This document shows, piece by piece, positions 1 to 6,583 of a DNA stretch of 9,314 nucleotides (position 1 is the stretch's first letter; each line of letters opens with the position of its first letter). Made by a program: the position numbers and the translations under genes. The DNA comes from Leptospiraceae bacterium (GTDB lineage: Bacteria > Spirochaetota > Leptospiria > Leptospirales > Leptonemataceae). The notes beneath the pieces were generated by a model. It made no database searches, was not told where the DNA came from, and worked only from the letters and a program-made list of their open reading frames with translations. The DNA lies in the NCBI GenBank assembly GCA_020440935.1, contig JAGRNC010000082.1, positions 1-9,314 of the forward strand. Direction: 5' to 3'.

Positions 1-1
1 C

Positions 2-1051
2 TCGGCAGGGCAGAATGGAGCAAGCAATGCCGCCACCTTTCTCGTGGACCTGCTTTCGCTCTTCGAAGAGCCTGTGCCCATTGGGCAGAGTGCCATACCG
101 CTCGGAGCATGGGCTGTAGCGGTCCCCTTCAGCGTAATTCCAGAAGACGAAAAGAACCCCATCGAAGAACTATTCATTCGCGCATCGGCCCGTCTGGACA
201 TACTTTCCAGGAATGGAAATACTCGCTTTGCTATCATCGATAATACCCAGGCTAGCGATAGCACTTCGGAATTCCGTATGCTACGCGATCTCCGGGATGC
301 GCTAGACAAAGGCGATCTAATTCTTTTCTATCAACCCATCGTATCGCAGGACACAAGCACAGTGGTGGGCTGCGAAAGCTTGATTCGCTGGAGGCTGTCC
401 AACGGAGACATTCTGGCACCGGGAGCATTTCTTCCCTCATTAGAAAAGGATGATCTTATCCTCAGAGTGGGATATCATTGTGCGCGCATACTGGCTGATT
501 TTGTGGCGCGTACCCCCGGGGCCGAGCGACTGGATTTCTATTCTCTCAATGTGGCAGCCCGTCAATTATTTGTAGGCTCTTTCGCCGAAAACCTCGCGCA
601 AATTTGGAATGAGTACGGTCTCTTGCCAGCTCAACTTAAAGTAGAGATTACCGAGTCCGCCTTTGCTGGAAACAATCCCTTTGTTCTCACAAACCTTCGG
701 CACCTCGAAAGGCTCGGTTTCAGGATTGCTCTGGACGATTTTGGCACTGGTTATTCATCGCTGGGTTATCTGGCTCGTTTTCCTTTGCATACGATTAAAG
801 TGGACCGCACCTTTGTTCAAAATGCTGATCCAGAAAGTAGCGCCATGGCTGTGCTCGATGCCATTGGCCGCATCGCATTGGGACTTGACCTGGAGGTCAT
901 AGTGGAAGGAATAGAAAGCGAATCCATGCTTCACCGCGTTCAATCGGTTTTGAGGCCCAACGCCTGGCAGGGTTTTCTATTTTCCCGACCGCTTTCGGAG
1001 CTAGATTTCAGGCAATTCGTGATAGAATTCCAGGCAAGAAAACTGGCATAA
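2..1051 (+). CDS. Cyclic-di-GMP phosphodiesterase: GGDEF-like tail plus EAL domain (5' partial)
   Basis: The frame is open from base 2, so the gene starts upstream; GTG at 44 is only the first start-like codon inside the window. Residues below count from that GTG. About 1-68 resemble the C-terminal end of a GGDEF domain (a PEDEKNPIEELFIRAS-type stretch then SRNGNTRF); the GGDEF signature itself lies outside the window. About 75-330 form a full EAL domain: YQPIV (96-100), ESL in place of EAL (111-113), N169, TES with E204, loop-6 DDFGTGYSSL (231-240), K252 and D254, E288 in VEGIES, and QGFLFSRPL (309-317). All residues known in the family to bind metal or activate water seem present, so hydrolysis of cyclic-di-GMP to pGpG is expected. 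I see no membrane segment in this part; any sensor domain would be upstream. The methyltransferase follows 11 bases later, probably in the same transcript. The GGDEF half may be inactive and regulatory; this cannot be judged here. Confidence 0.92.
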   Translation, partial: SAGQNGASNAATFLVDLLSLFEEPVPIGQSAIPLGAWAVAVPFSVIPEDEKNPIEELFIRASARLDILSRNGNTRFAIIDNTQASDSTSEFRMLRDLRDALDKGDLILFYQPIVSQDTSTVVGCESLIRWRLSNGDILAPGAFLPSLEKDDLILRVGYHCARILADFVARTPGAERLDFYSLNVAARQLFVGSFAENLAQIWNEYGLLPAQLKVEITESAFAGNNPFVLTNLRHLERLGFRIALDDFGTGYSSLGYLARFPLHTIKVDRTFVQNADPESSAMAVLDAIGRIALGLDLEVIVEGIESESMLHRVQSVLRPNAWQGFLFSRPLSELDFRQFVIEFQARKLA

Positions 1052-1062
1052 GGGTACCGACG

Positions 1063-1674
1063 ATGAAAAACGATTTATTCAGCCATAAAGCAGATAGCTA
1101 CGATAAAAACGAAAAGCGCGTGGAGAATGTAGACAACATTGCCCGCGCCATCGCGGACACAGTATCGCTGAACAAAGGCATGGAAATCCTGGATTTTGGC
1201 TCGGGCACTGGCCTGTTGCTTCAACGAATCGCTCCCCATGTTAAAAAGATAACCGCCGTGGATGTCTCCCCTTCCATGAACGACCAATTGCTGGCCAAAG
1301 CGGCCCATATTGAATGCGAACTGGAAACGGTTCAGATGGATCTTACCACCGACGCATTGGACCGCAAATTTGACGGCATTATTTCATCGATGACGATGCA
1401 CCATATCAAAGATATCCCAGGAATCCTCCAGCGGTTTCGCCTTCTACTTCGCCCGGGCGCATTCCTGGCGCTGGCGGATCTCGAGCCAGAGGACGGTAGC
1501 TTTCATGACGAAGATACAGGCATATTTCACCTGGGCTTCAATCCGGAAGAGTTTGCCGCCCTAGTCAGGAATGCAGGATTCCAGGATGTGCGATGGAATC
1601 GAGTGAGCGTCGTACAGAAACCGCAGGGCGAATATCCTGTATTTTTAATAACTGCATTCACCGGGGCGGATTGA
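1063..1674 (+). CDS. Class I SAM-dependent methyltransferase (Methyltransf_11/25 type)
   Basis: The protein has 203 residues and is soluble, with no signal peptide. Motif I, the SAM-binding glycine loop, is ILDFGSGTGLL (42-52). Motif II, an acidic residue at the end of strand 2, is in ITAVDVSPSM (63-72). The motif near QMDLTTD (91-97) and the FDGIISSMTMHHI strand (103-115) complete the Rossmann methyltransferase core. The C-terminal FNPEEFAALVRNAGF (159-173) is a typical closing element of this family. The ATG at 1063 has AAGGG at 1050-1054, about 8 bases upstream, overlapping the stop of the EAL gene, so translation is probably coupled. The family acts on small molecules, quinones or lipids; nothing here fixes the substrate. 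The neighbouring EAL gene suggests co-expression but does not explain the function. Confidence 0.9.
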   Translation: MKNDLFSHKADSYDKNEKRVENVDNIARAIADTVSLNKGMEILDFGSGTGLLLQRIAPHVKKITAVDVSPSMNDQLLAKAAHIECELETVQMDLTTDALDRKFDGIISSMTMHHIKDIPGILQRFRLLLRPGAFLALADLEPEDGSFHDEDTGIFHLGFNPEEFAALVRNAGFQDVRWNRVSVVQKPQGEYPVFLITAFTGAD

Positions 1675-1924
1675 ACGAATACGGAAAGCCGAGGGTCTTG
1701 ACTGCTCGGATTTCCTCCGGTATGCCGGTCCCGGTTAACATAAATTTCTTGAATTATTGTTCGACGGGATCGCCATCTATGAAGGTTACCGGTTTTCCTT
1801 TCGCAGACTATCCGGCCAAGAAAGAGCTGCTGTCAGCTGAAACCGCCAGATTCGCGTTCGCGCACCGGCACGCAGACCCGGAGAAGACCCCGGTTCTGTT
1901 GCTAGCCGCGTCTTTTCTATTGTT
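1675..1924. other. Intergenic region between convergent genes
   Basis: These 250 bases separate the stops of the methyltransferase (+) and the lipoprotein (-). I find no convincing gene on either strand; an open frame on + (to 1928) gives a composition-driven, unrecognisable peptide. Besides the hairpin at 1685-1713 there is AGCTG (1825-1829) pairing with CAGCT (1834-1838) over a 4-base loop. Read on the minus strand it is followed by CTTTCTT, so it could act as a weak terminator for the lipoprotein gene, about 90 bases past its stop. Confidence 0.5.
1685..1713 (+). terminator. Weak intrinsic-terminator-like hairpin after the methyltransferase
   Basis: CCGAG (1689-1693) pairs with CTCGG (1705-1709) across an 11-base loop. 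AAA (1685-1687) can pair with TTT (1711-1713) across a G-A mismatch. The hairpin begins about 10 bases after the methyltransferase stop codon. The stem is short and there is no real T tract, so termination is plausible rather than shown. Confidence 0.3.
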
Positions 1925-2299
1925 CTAATTGCATGTTACGTCAAAGGCGCCGGCCGATGCGCAGTTATACGTGCCTGCAATTTTCGCAGTTGCCACTGCG
2001 CTGCAAGAAGTATCAACCTTGATATCGTAGCCACTGGCGTCGGGCGTCACTGTTGCCGATCCACTGGAACCAGCAGTCAGAATACCGATGGTAGCGACGG
2101 TGGAACCGGTGCAATTATTTCCAGCCTGAAATACGGAATACGTATGGGCCGAACTTTCATTGTTGGTCACTGTGATTGTAGCATTGTTATTAGCAATGAG
2201 CAACAAAGCAAGGGCCGCCGTATTGTCCGAATCACTGTCCGAGCATCCGACGAGCGCCAGGGCTGCCGATGCTAGCAGAACGATTGTAAGTTTCTTCAT
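1925..2299 (-). CDS. Small secreted lipoprotein, function unknown
   Basis: The protein has 124 residues. A lysine start (MKK), a hydrophobic core (TIVLLASAALAL) and LVGC with Cys19 form a lipoprotein signal peptide, so the mature protein should be lipid-anchored in the envelope. After Cys19 comes a short Ser/Asp linker, then an unusual hydrophobic patch (TAALALLLIA, 27-36). The rest is rich in Thr, Ser, Asn and Val and looks beta-stranded, resembling a small Ig-like sandwich; this is inference from composition. Four further cysteines (63, 99, 113, 123) could form two disulfides. The ATG at 2299 is chosen because GGAGG lies 6 bases upstream and the signal peptide starts there; a longer frame back to 2416 would bury the signal. 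It is transcribed alone, divergent from the VOC gene. I do not recognise the family. Confidence 0.85.
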   Translation of the reverse strand: MKKLTIVLLASAALALVGCSDSDSDNTAALALLLIANNNATITVTNNESSAHTYSVFQAGNNCTGSTVATIGILTAGSSGSATVTPDASGYDIKVDTSCSAVATAKIAGTYNCASAGAFDVTCN

Positions 2300-2305
2300 A
2301 TTAAA

Positions 2306-2310
2306 CCTCC
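2306..2310 (-). promoter_or_regulatory. Ribosome binding site of the lipoprotein gene
   Basis: CCTCC on the plus strand reads GGAGG on the minus strand, 6 bases before the ATG at 2299. It decides the start in favour of the short form that begins with a signal peptide. Further upstream on the minus strand, TACGAT (2333-2328) is a possible -10 box, but no good -35 partner is visible (a T-rich run lies near 2351-2357). Confidence 0.75.
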
Positions 2311-2460
2311 ATTGATGCAAGCATTGAATCGTATCCCTGACCGATTGCAATAAAAAAGTTGTAAATAATCGTTTTCTGACGTCGCAGGAATCGCCGCGCT
2401 TAAGTCCAGCCTGCAAACCAGTAACAACCTGCCCATATTCTATTCAATGTAGATTCTCAG

Positions 2461-2499
2461 ATTAATTCCATAGCATTAGAATTAGTGCTTGCGTAGAAT
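2461..2499 (+). promoter_or_regulatory. Candidate operator dyad and -10 box upstream of the VOC gene
   Basis: TAATTC (2463-2468) and GAATTA (2479-2484) form a perfect 6-base inverted repeat with a 10-base spacer. The half-site centres are 16 bases apart, which suits a dimeric DNA-binding protein better than an RNA hairpin. Ten bases downstream, TAGAAT (2494-2499) matches five of six positions of a sigma-70 -10 box, which would put the start of transcription near 2506. No clear -35 hexamer lies 16-18 bases upstream; that place is occupied by the dyad. The rest of the 251-base divergent gap (2300-2550) shows no gene. Confidence 0.3.
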
Positions 2500-2550
2500 A
2501 AATCCTGCCTATCAGTGCGAGCCATTGAAAAGAACGCTGGAGGATAAACT

Positions 2551-2925
2551 ATGGAATTGGGTGCATTTTCAGTGAGCCTGGCCGTGAAGGACATTGGGGC
2601 CTCGCGAGAATTTTACGGAAAACTAGGTTTCGAGGAATTTGGCGGAAACATTAAAGAGAACTGGCTTATTCTAAAGAATGGAGATTGCCTCATTGGTCTG
2701 TTTCAGGGCATGTTCGAAGGAAATATTCTGACATTCAATCCAGGATGGGATCAGAACGCAGAGGAGTTGCAAGAGTTTGCGGATGTACGGGCCATCCAGA
2801 AGTCATTGAAAGATCAGGGGATTCAGCTTCTGCGCGAAACACCGGACGATGGTTCAGGCATCGGAAGTCTCACTTTGATCGATCCCGATGGAAATGCTAT
2901 TTTGATTGATCAGCACGTAGGCTGA
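2551..2925 (+). CDS. VOC / glyoxalase-fold protein, single module
   Basis: The protein has 124 residues with the beta-alpha-beta-beta-beta pattern of the vicinal oxygen chelate superfamily, two modules in one small chain. The first module is FSVSLAVKDIGASREFYGKLGF (6-27, typical strand-helix entry). The second ends in the signature DPDGNAILIDQH (111-122). The family includes lactoylglutathione lyase, dioxygenases and resistance proteins, but the usual His/Glu metal ligands do not appear: Ser sits in the first strand and Leu replaces Glu in the final GN.IE-type strand. It may therefore bind a ligand rather than catalyse metal chemistry. The strings WLILKNGD, GLFQGMF and FNPGWDQNA are, from memory, characteristic of a widespread uncharacterised VOC group. 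GGAGG (2539-2543) lies 7 bases before the ATG. The hydrolase gene follows 111 bases downstream on the same strand. Confidence 0.88.
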   Translation: MELGAFSVSLAVKDIGASREFYGKLGFEEFGGNIKENWLILKNGDCLIGLFQGMFEGNILTFNPGWDQNAEELQEFADVRAIQKSLKDQGIQLLRETPDDGSGIGSLTLIDPDGNAILIDQHVG

Positions 2926-3036
2926 GAGCCAGCCGATTGTTGCAAGAATGGTCGGGTTCGCCGCTCGCGATGAAGGGCTTACCATTTCTAGAAGATTCTC
3001 CTTGATTTCGGATGGAATGATGCCCAGGATTTCTAT

Positions 3037-3777
3037 ATGCCCACATTGCCGATAGAAATCCGAGGTCCGGCAGGAACCATCGATTGCTTCCATTACCGTC
3101 CGGAGGGGAGCGGTCCGTGGCCCGGGGTTTTGATGCTACCCGACATCATGGGCCCCCGGCCTGCCTTTGCAACCCTGGCCGAACGATTGGCTGGCGAAGG
3201 CTATTCCGTGCTGGTGCCCAACCAATTTTATAGGCTGGGCAAAGCGCCCGTTCCGGATTTGAATGCACCGCCGGGTACCCCGGATACCCGAAAGATGATG
3301 CGGGATTTACTCGCTACTCTGGGGCCCCGAGAAATGCGATCAGACGGCCGCTTGCTCTGCGAAGCATTACTGAACCTGACCGCGACAGCCAGAGGCCCGA
3401 TCGCTGTAGTGGGTTACTGCATGAGCGGCCAATACGCAATCTATGCCGCCGAACAATGCGATATAGTTGCGGCTGTGGCATCCTTTCACGGTGGTTTCCT
3501 AATTCGTGACGATGAAGACAGTCCGCATCGCGTGGCGGCGAAGCTCAAGGCTCGCCTGTACTTTGCCCATGCGGATCAGGACCCATCCATTCCCTTTGAT
3601 CGCCTGGACGAACTACGCGCCAATCTGGAGGCTGGTGGAGTAGAATTCGTGTCCGAGGTCTACGAAGGGGCTGGCCATGGATTTGCAGTTCCAGGGCACC
3701 GGGCCTACACAGAAAGGGACTCCGAGCGACATTTTAAAGCGCTACTTTCGCTGCTTTCGGACATGGGCCGGCACTAG
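3037..3777 (+). CDS. Dienelactone hydrolase family alpha/beta hydrolase
   Basis: This 246-residue cytoplasmic enzyme (no signal peptide) has the usual length of the family. The nucleophile elbow is GYCMSG with Cys128, a cysteine as in true dienelactone hydrolases rather than the usual serine. Asp182 (in ADQDPSIP) and His214 (in GAGHGF) complete the triad. In the classic chlorocatechol enzyme a Glu in QEIFG contacts the resting cysteine; here the matching motif is PDIMG with Asp36. Known members hydrolyse dienelactone to maleylacetate in aromatic degradation, but many chromosomal members have unknown ester or lactone substrates, and no chlorocatechol genes lie nearby. The ATG at 3037 has only a weak AGGA (3026-3029); no alternative in-frame start looks better. 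It may share a transcript with the VOC gene 111 bases upstream. Confidence 0.88.
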   Translation: MPTLPIEIRGPAGTIDCFHYRPEGSGPWPGVLMLPDIMGPRPAFATLAERLAGEGYSVLVPNQFYRLGKAPVPDLNAPPGTPDTRKMMRDLLATLGPREMRSDGRLLCEALLNLTATARGPIAVVGYCMSGQYAIYAAEQCDIVAAVASFHGGFLIRDDEDSPHRVAAKLKARLYFAHADQDPSIPFDRLDELRANLEAGGVEFVSEVYEGAGHGFAVPGHRAYTERDSERHFKALLSLLSDMGRH

Positions 3778-3804
3778 AACGGATGCACATGCCCTGCATC
3801 TGTT
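3778..3804 (+). terminator. Stem-loop directly after the hydrolase stop codon
   Basis: AACGGATGCA (3778-3787) pairs with TGCATCTGTT (3795-3804) to give a 10-base-pair stem with one G-U pair and a 7-base loop. It starts at the base after the TAG of the hydrolase and lies 45 bases before the MBOAT start. A T-rich tail is nearly absent (only TTT at 3803-3805), so it could be a weak terminator, a 3'-end stabiliser, or an attenuator for the MBOAT pair. Confidence 0.45.
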
Positions 3805-3849
3805 TCGGATTGACTGAAAGACTATGTTGGGCTATGGTTGATCTGCTCA

Positions 3850-5352
3850 ATGGTATTCAATTCCGCCCCCTATCTGGTATTCTTTTTCGTTGTCTTAGTT
3901 TTTTACTGGCTTCCGGGCAATGCTTCCATCAAGGGCATTCGCTATCAAAATGCATTTCTTCTTCTGGCCTCTTATTTCTTTTATGGATACTGGGACTGGC
4001 TATTACTGATACTGATTACCTCCTCCACATTGGTGGACTTTGTTGCTTCCAGACAAATATATGAAGCAAAAGAAACATTCGTTAAGAAACTATGGCTCGG
4101 CTTCTCCGTGGCTTTTAATCTTGGTCTCCTGGGATTGTTTAAATACTATGATTTCTTTGCGGCCAGCCTCGCCGAAGCCATCAACTCGGTGTCACCCGGA
4201 GCCTTTCCAAATGGTGGCGACAGTATTCTTCTGCACCTGATTCTTCCAGTAGGTATTAGCTTTTATACATTTCAAACCATGTCTTACACTATTGATGTGT
4301 ACAGAGGCGTAATCGAACCGGAGCGAAATCTCCTCACTTTCGCTCTGTTTGTTTGCTTCTTTCCGCAGCTGGTGGCCGGGCCCATTGAACGAGCCTCCGA
4401 TCTATTGCCCCAGCTAAAAGCGCCCCATCGTCTGAATTGGAAACGGATCGAAGAAGGAGCATGGCTTCTTTTGATGGGCTATTTCCTGAAGGTTTACGTC
4501 GCAGACAATCTTGGCCCCATCGTGGACAAAGTCTTCTTTCCCTCGAGGGAATTGTATTTGCAATCGCACGGAGCTACTGCGATGCTTACGGGCCCCCAGG
4601 TCCTTGTATCCTCCATTGCATTTACGATGCAGATCTATTGCGATTTTGCGGGCTACTCCTACATTGCCATGGGTAGCGCCCGCTGGCTGGGAATTGACCT
4701 TTCGCTTAACTTCAACGGCCCGGAACTGGCAGCGGGTCCCAGCGATCTCTGGCGAAGATGGCACATTACTCTTACTCAATGGTTTCGAGACTATGTTTAC
4801 ATTCCCCTGGGTGGCAGCCGGGGAAGCAGAGCGCAGACCATGCGAAATGTCATTATCGTCTTTCTGCTAAGCGGTCTCTGGCATGGAGCCTCCTGGAACT
4901 TTGTCATCTGGGGAGGCTTTCACGGTCTATGGATCGCAATCCATAGCGCTTTGCGGGGGCGCCTGCAGATTATTCCGGCTGACGCACCTGTATGGCTATC
5001 CCGTGCAGGCAAGATTGCCAGCATCGTTCTGACATTTTTGGGACTATGTCTGCTATTTATTCCATTCCGCGCCTATGATCTGGATCAGACGCTTGCCATG
5101 GCGAAAGCACTATTTATGAATTGGGGCCCGGGCGGACTTTCGTTATTTCCAACGGCAGGATCTATCTTTTCTTCCATAATCAAGCCCATTGCTTTGCTCG
5201 TGCTGCTTGATCTGGGCATTTATTTTTATGGTTCCATTTTCTGGGTTCATGCGCGGCCGATCTGGGCGCGCATTATCATTTACTTCAGCATGGCCTACTG
5301 CATCATCATACTTGGAGTCTTCGGGAAAGATGTTATCTACTTTGCTTTCTAG
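3850..5352 (+). CDS. MBOAT O-acyltransferase, AlgI-like
   Basis: This 500-residue polytopic inner-membrane protein belongs to the membrane-bound O-acyltransferase family, AlgI/DltB branch, which passes acyl groups (often acetyl) across the membrane for transfer to glycans. About eleven hydrophobic segments are visible, from 8-21 to 475-492. Family hallmarks are QLVAGPIER (173-181), a DLWRRWHITLTQWFRDYVY-type block with His305, IPLGG (318-322), and SGLWHGASWNF with the presumed catalytic His345, followed by His358 in GGFHGLW. The start is placed at ATG 3850, giving MVFNS as in many relatives; TTG at 3838 would add four residues, and neither start has a clear Shine-Dalgarno. The gene overlaps the next by 23 bases, so the two are translationally linked. 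The acyl donor and acceptor glycan cannot be told from the sequence. Confidence 0.93.
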   Translation: MVFNSAPYLVFFFVVLVFYWLPGNASIKGIRYQNAFLLLASYFFYGYWDWLLLILITSSTLVDFVASRQIYEAKETFVKKLWLGFSVAFNLGLLGLFKYYDFFAASLAEAINSVSPGAFPNGGDSILLHLILPVGISFYTFQTMSYTIDVYRGVIEPERNLLTFALFVCFFPQLVAGPIERASDLLPQLKAPHRLNWKRIEEGAWLLLMGYFLKVYVADNLGPIVDKVFFPSRELYLQSHGATAMLTGPQVLVSSIAFTMQIYCDFAGYSYIAMGSARWLGIDLSLNFNGPELAAGPSDLWRRWHITLTQWFRDYVYIPLGGSRGSRAQTMRNVIIVFLLSGLWHGASWNFVIWGGFHGLWIAIHSALRGRLQIIPADAPVWLSRAGKIASIVLTFLGLCLLFIPFRAYDLDQTLAMAKALFMNWGPGGLSLFPTAGSIFSSIIKPIALLVLLDLGIYFYGSIFWVHARPIWARIIIYFSMAYCIIILGVFGKDVIYFAF

Positions 5353-6583
5353 ATATCGCGCCGCATGGATTGTGGTCCTGGCCTTTGTTATTCTGGAGGT
5401 GATCGTCCGGCTTCTTCCTTCGGAGTATGGCTTACCTTCCGGTCATTTCATGGCAGAATACCGAAAGCACCATATGGAAGCTTCGGAACCCTGCTATGAC
5501 TACATCATCTTTGGCGATTCGCGAAGCTTGAGTTTAAATGGCCAGGAGAAGAATGCGGAGCGGCCCTTTTCCATCTACAATTTTAGCCTGCCGGCTATGG
5601 AGCCGCGGTACTTCGTAGAATATCTGCGGAAATATATGCGAAATCGAGATTGCGCCCCTTCTGCGCTCATCTTCGCCGGAAGCCCTACCTACTTCGAAAA
5701 GGGCATGACTATGCCGCTCAATGACCAGCAGGGGCTTTATACCACGGAATTAGATCAGAATCTGGCCGATTACATCGCATTGCGATTTAGCCAACGGCTC
5801 GAACAACCTTTCCAGCGTCCGGCAAGTAAAGGTGGAGGGCAGAGTGAATTACTATGGGAAGCCTTCTCGCACCGGCTCTTGTACACATTCGATCCGTGGG
5901 AACTGGCTGAAATGTACAGGGGCCCGGAACGAGTTTTTGCTATCAGAGAATCGCTACCCCTCCTCTACTCCACCTACAAATACAGGGATGCCGTCCGAAA
6001 TTACACCATCGGAATTAAGAAAGCACACTTTGAGGAACCCGGGTTCCCGGACATCTGCAACGAGTGCGAAGGAATAGAAAAACTACCAATGTGCCATCCT
6101 TCCCTGACCGATGTGCAGGACAATCGAAGAATGGCCACCGTCCTGGATCGGAACCAGGGAGGGCTGAATATCACCGATCGCCTTAAGCCCTTTGAACGCA
6201 TAGCGTACGAGCAAATGCGAACCAGGGCAATCGAGGATGCAGTAAAGATCGCAAATCGGCCCGAGATCGAGATCGACATCACTCCAATCCGCAACCTGGC
6301 CAAAGAAGCTAAAAAATGGAATATTCCTCTGGCCATCATAGTTGTGCCTTTTCCGGAGGAATATGTACAGACTCGAATAGTGCGCCTATACCTCGAAGCT
6401 GTCCGAAAGCTGGAAACTGAATCGCCCGATGTTCGATATTTTTCATTTCCCAAACTGGGTTATTCGGACAACCTCTTCGCGGAAGGCACGCATTACACCT
6501 GCCCGGGAGCAATGCGCGCCAATGATGAATTCATGAACAAAGTTGTTCCGGAAATAAGGAGATTCGCGGCTGCGCGAAATTAG
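5330..6583 (+). CDS. Membrane-anchored SGNH-like acyltransferase partner (DUF1574-like)
   Basis: The protein has 417 residues. An N-terminal membrane segment (about 11-29) is followed by an extracytoplasmic domain. FGDSR with Ser64 is the SGNH block I nucleophile. Near the C-terminus, EGTHYTCPGAM carries His388 with Glu385 three residues before it, the place of the usual DxxH pair. LAIIVVPFP (335-343) is a typical core strand before block V. Partners of this type (AlgJ, AlgX, PatB logic) take the acyl group from the MBOAT protein and place it on a sugar; this role is inferred from gene order and motifs. Cys243, Cys246 and Cys255 form a CNEC...C cluster that may be a disulfide or metal knot. 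The ATG at 5330 lies inside the MBOAT gene; GGAG at 5314-5317 is somewhat far (12 bases). A frame extending further upstream is a shadow of the MBOAT gene. The family name DUF1574 is from memory of Leptospira neighbours. Confidence 0.8.
   Translation: MLSTLLSRYRAAWIVVLAFVILEVIVRLLPSEYGLPSGHFMAEYRKHHMEASEPCYDYIIFGDSRSLSLNGQEKNAERPFSIYNFSLPAMEPRYFVEYLRKYMRNRDCAPSALIFAGSPTYFEKGMTMPLNDQQGLYTTELDQNLADYIALRFSQRLEQPFQRPASKGGGQSELLWEAFSHRLLYTFDPWELAEMYRGPERVFAIRESLPLLYSTYKYRDAVRNYTIGIKKAHFEEPGFPDICNECEGIEKLPMCHPSLTDVQDNRRMATVLDRNQGGLNITDRLKPFERIAYEQMRTRAIEDAVKIANRPEIEIDITPIRNLAKEAKKWNIPLAIIVVPFPEEYVQTRIVRLYLEAVRKLETESPDVRYFSFPKLGYSDNLFAEGTHYTCPGAMRANDEFMNKVVPEIRRFAAARN

Noticed and set aside
1593..1928. 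Open frame on the plus strand spanning the methyltransferase end and the following gap
   Set aside because: It starts inside the methyltransferase, has no ribosome binding site, and the peptide has no recognisable fold or motif.
2300..2416. N-terminal extension of the lipoprotein frame (minus strand)
   Set aside because: The extension would bury a clear signal peptide, while GGAGG lies at the right distance from the internal ATG at 2299.
2986..2993. TTCTAGAA palindrome between the VOC and hydrolase genes
   Set aside because: An eight-base palindrome is expected by chance, and no promoter elements surround it.
3838..3849. TTG start four codons upstream of the MBOAT ATG
   Set aside because: Neither start has a strong ribosome binding site, but MVFNS at the ATG matches the usual N-terminus of the family. 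The TTG remains possible.
4414..4779. Minus-strand open frame inside the MBOAT gene
   Set aside because: It is antisense to conserved MBOAT motifs, with no ribosome binding site and no recognisable product.
5189..5329. N-terminal extension of the SGNH/DUF1574-like frame
   Set aside because: It lies wholly inside the MBOAT gene in another frame and reads as a shadow; the ATG at 5330 gives a standard N-terminal anchor.
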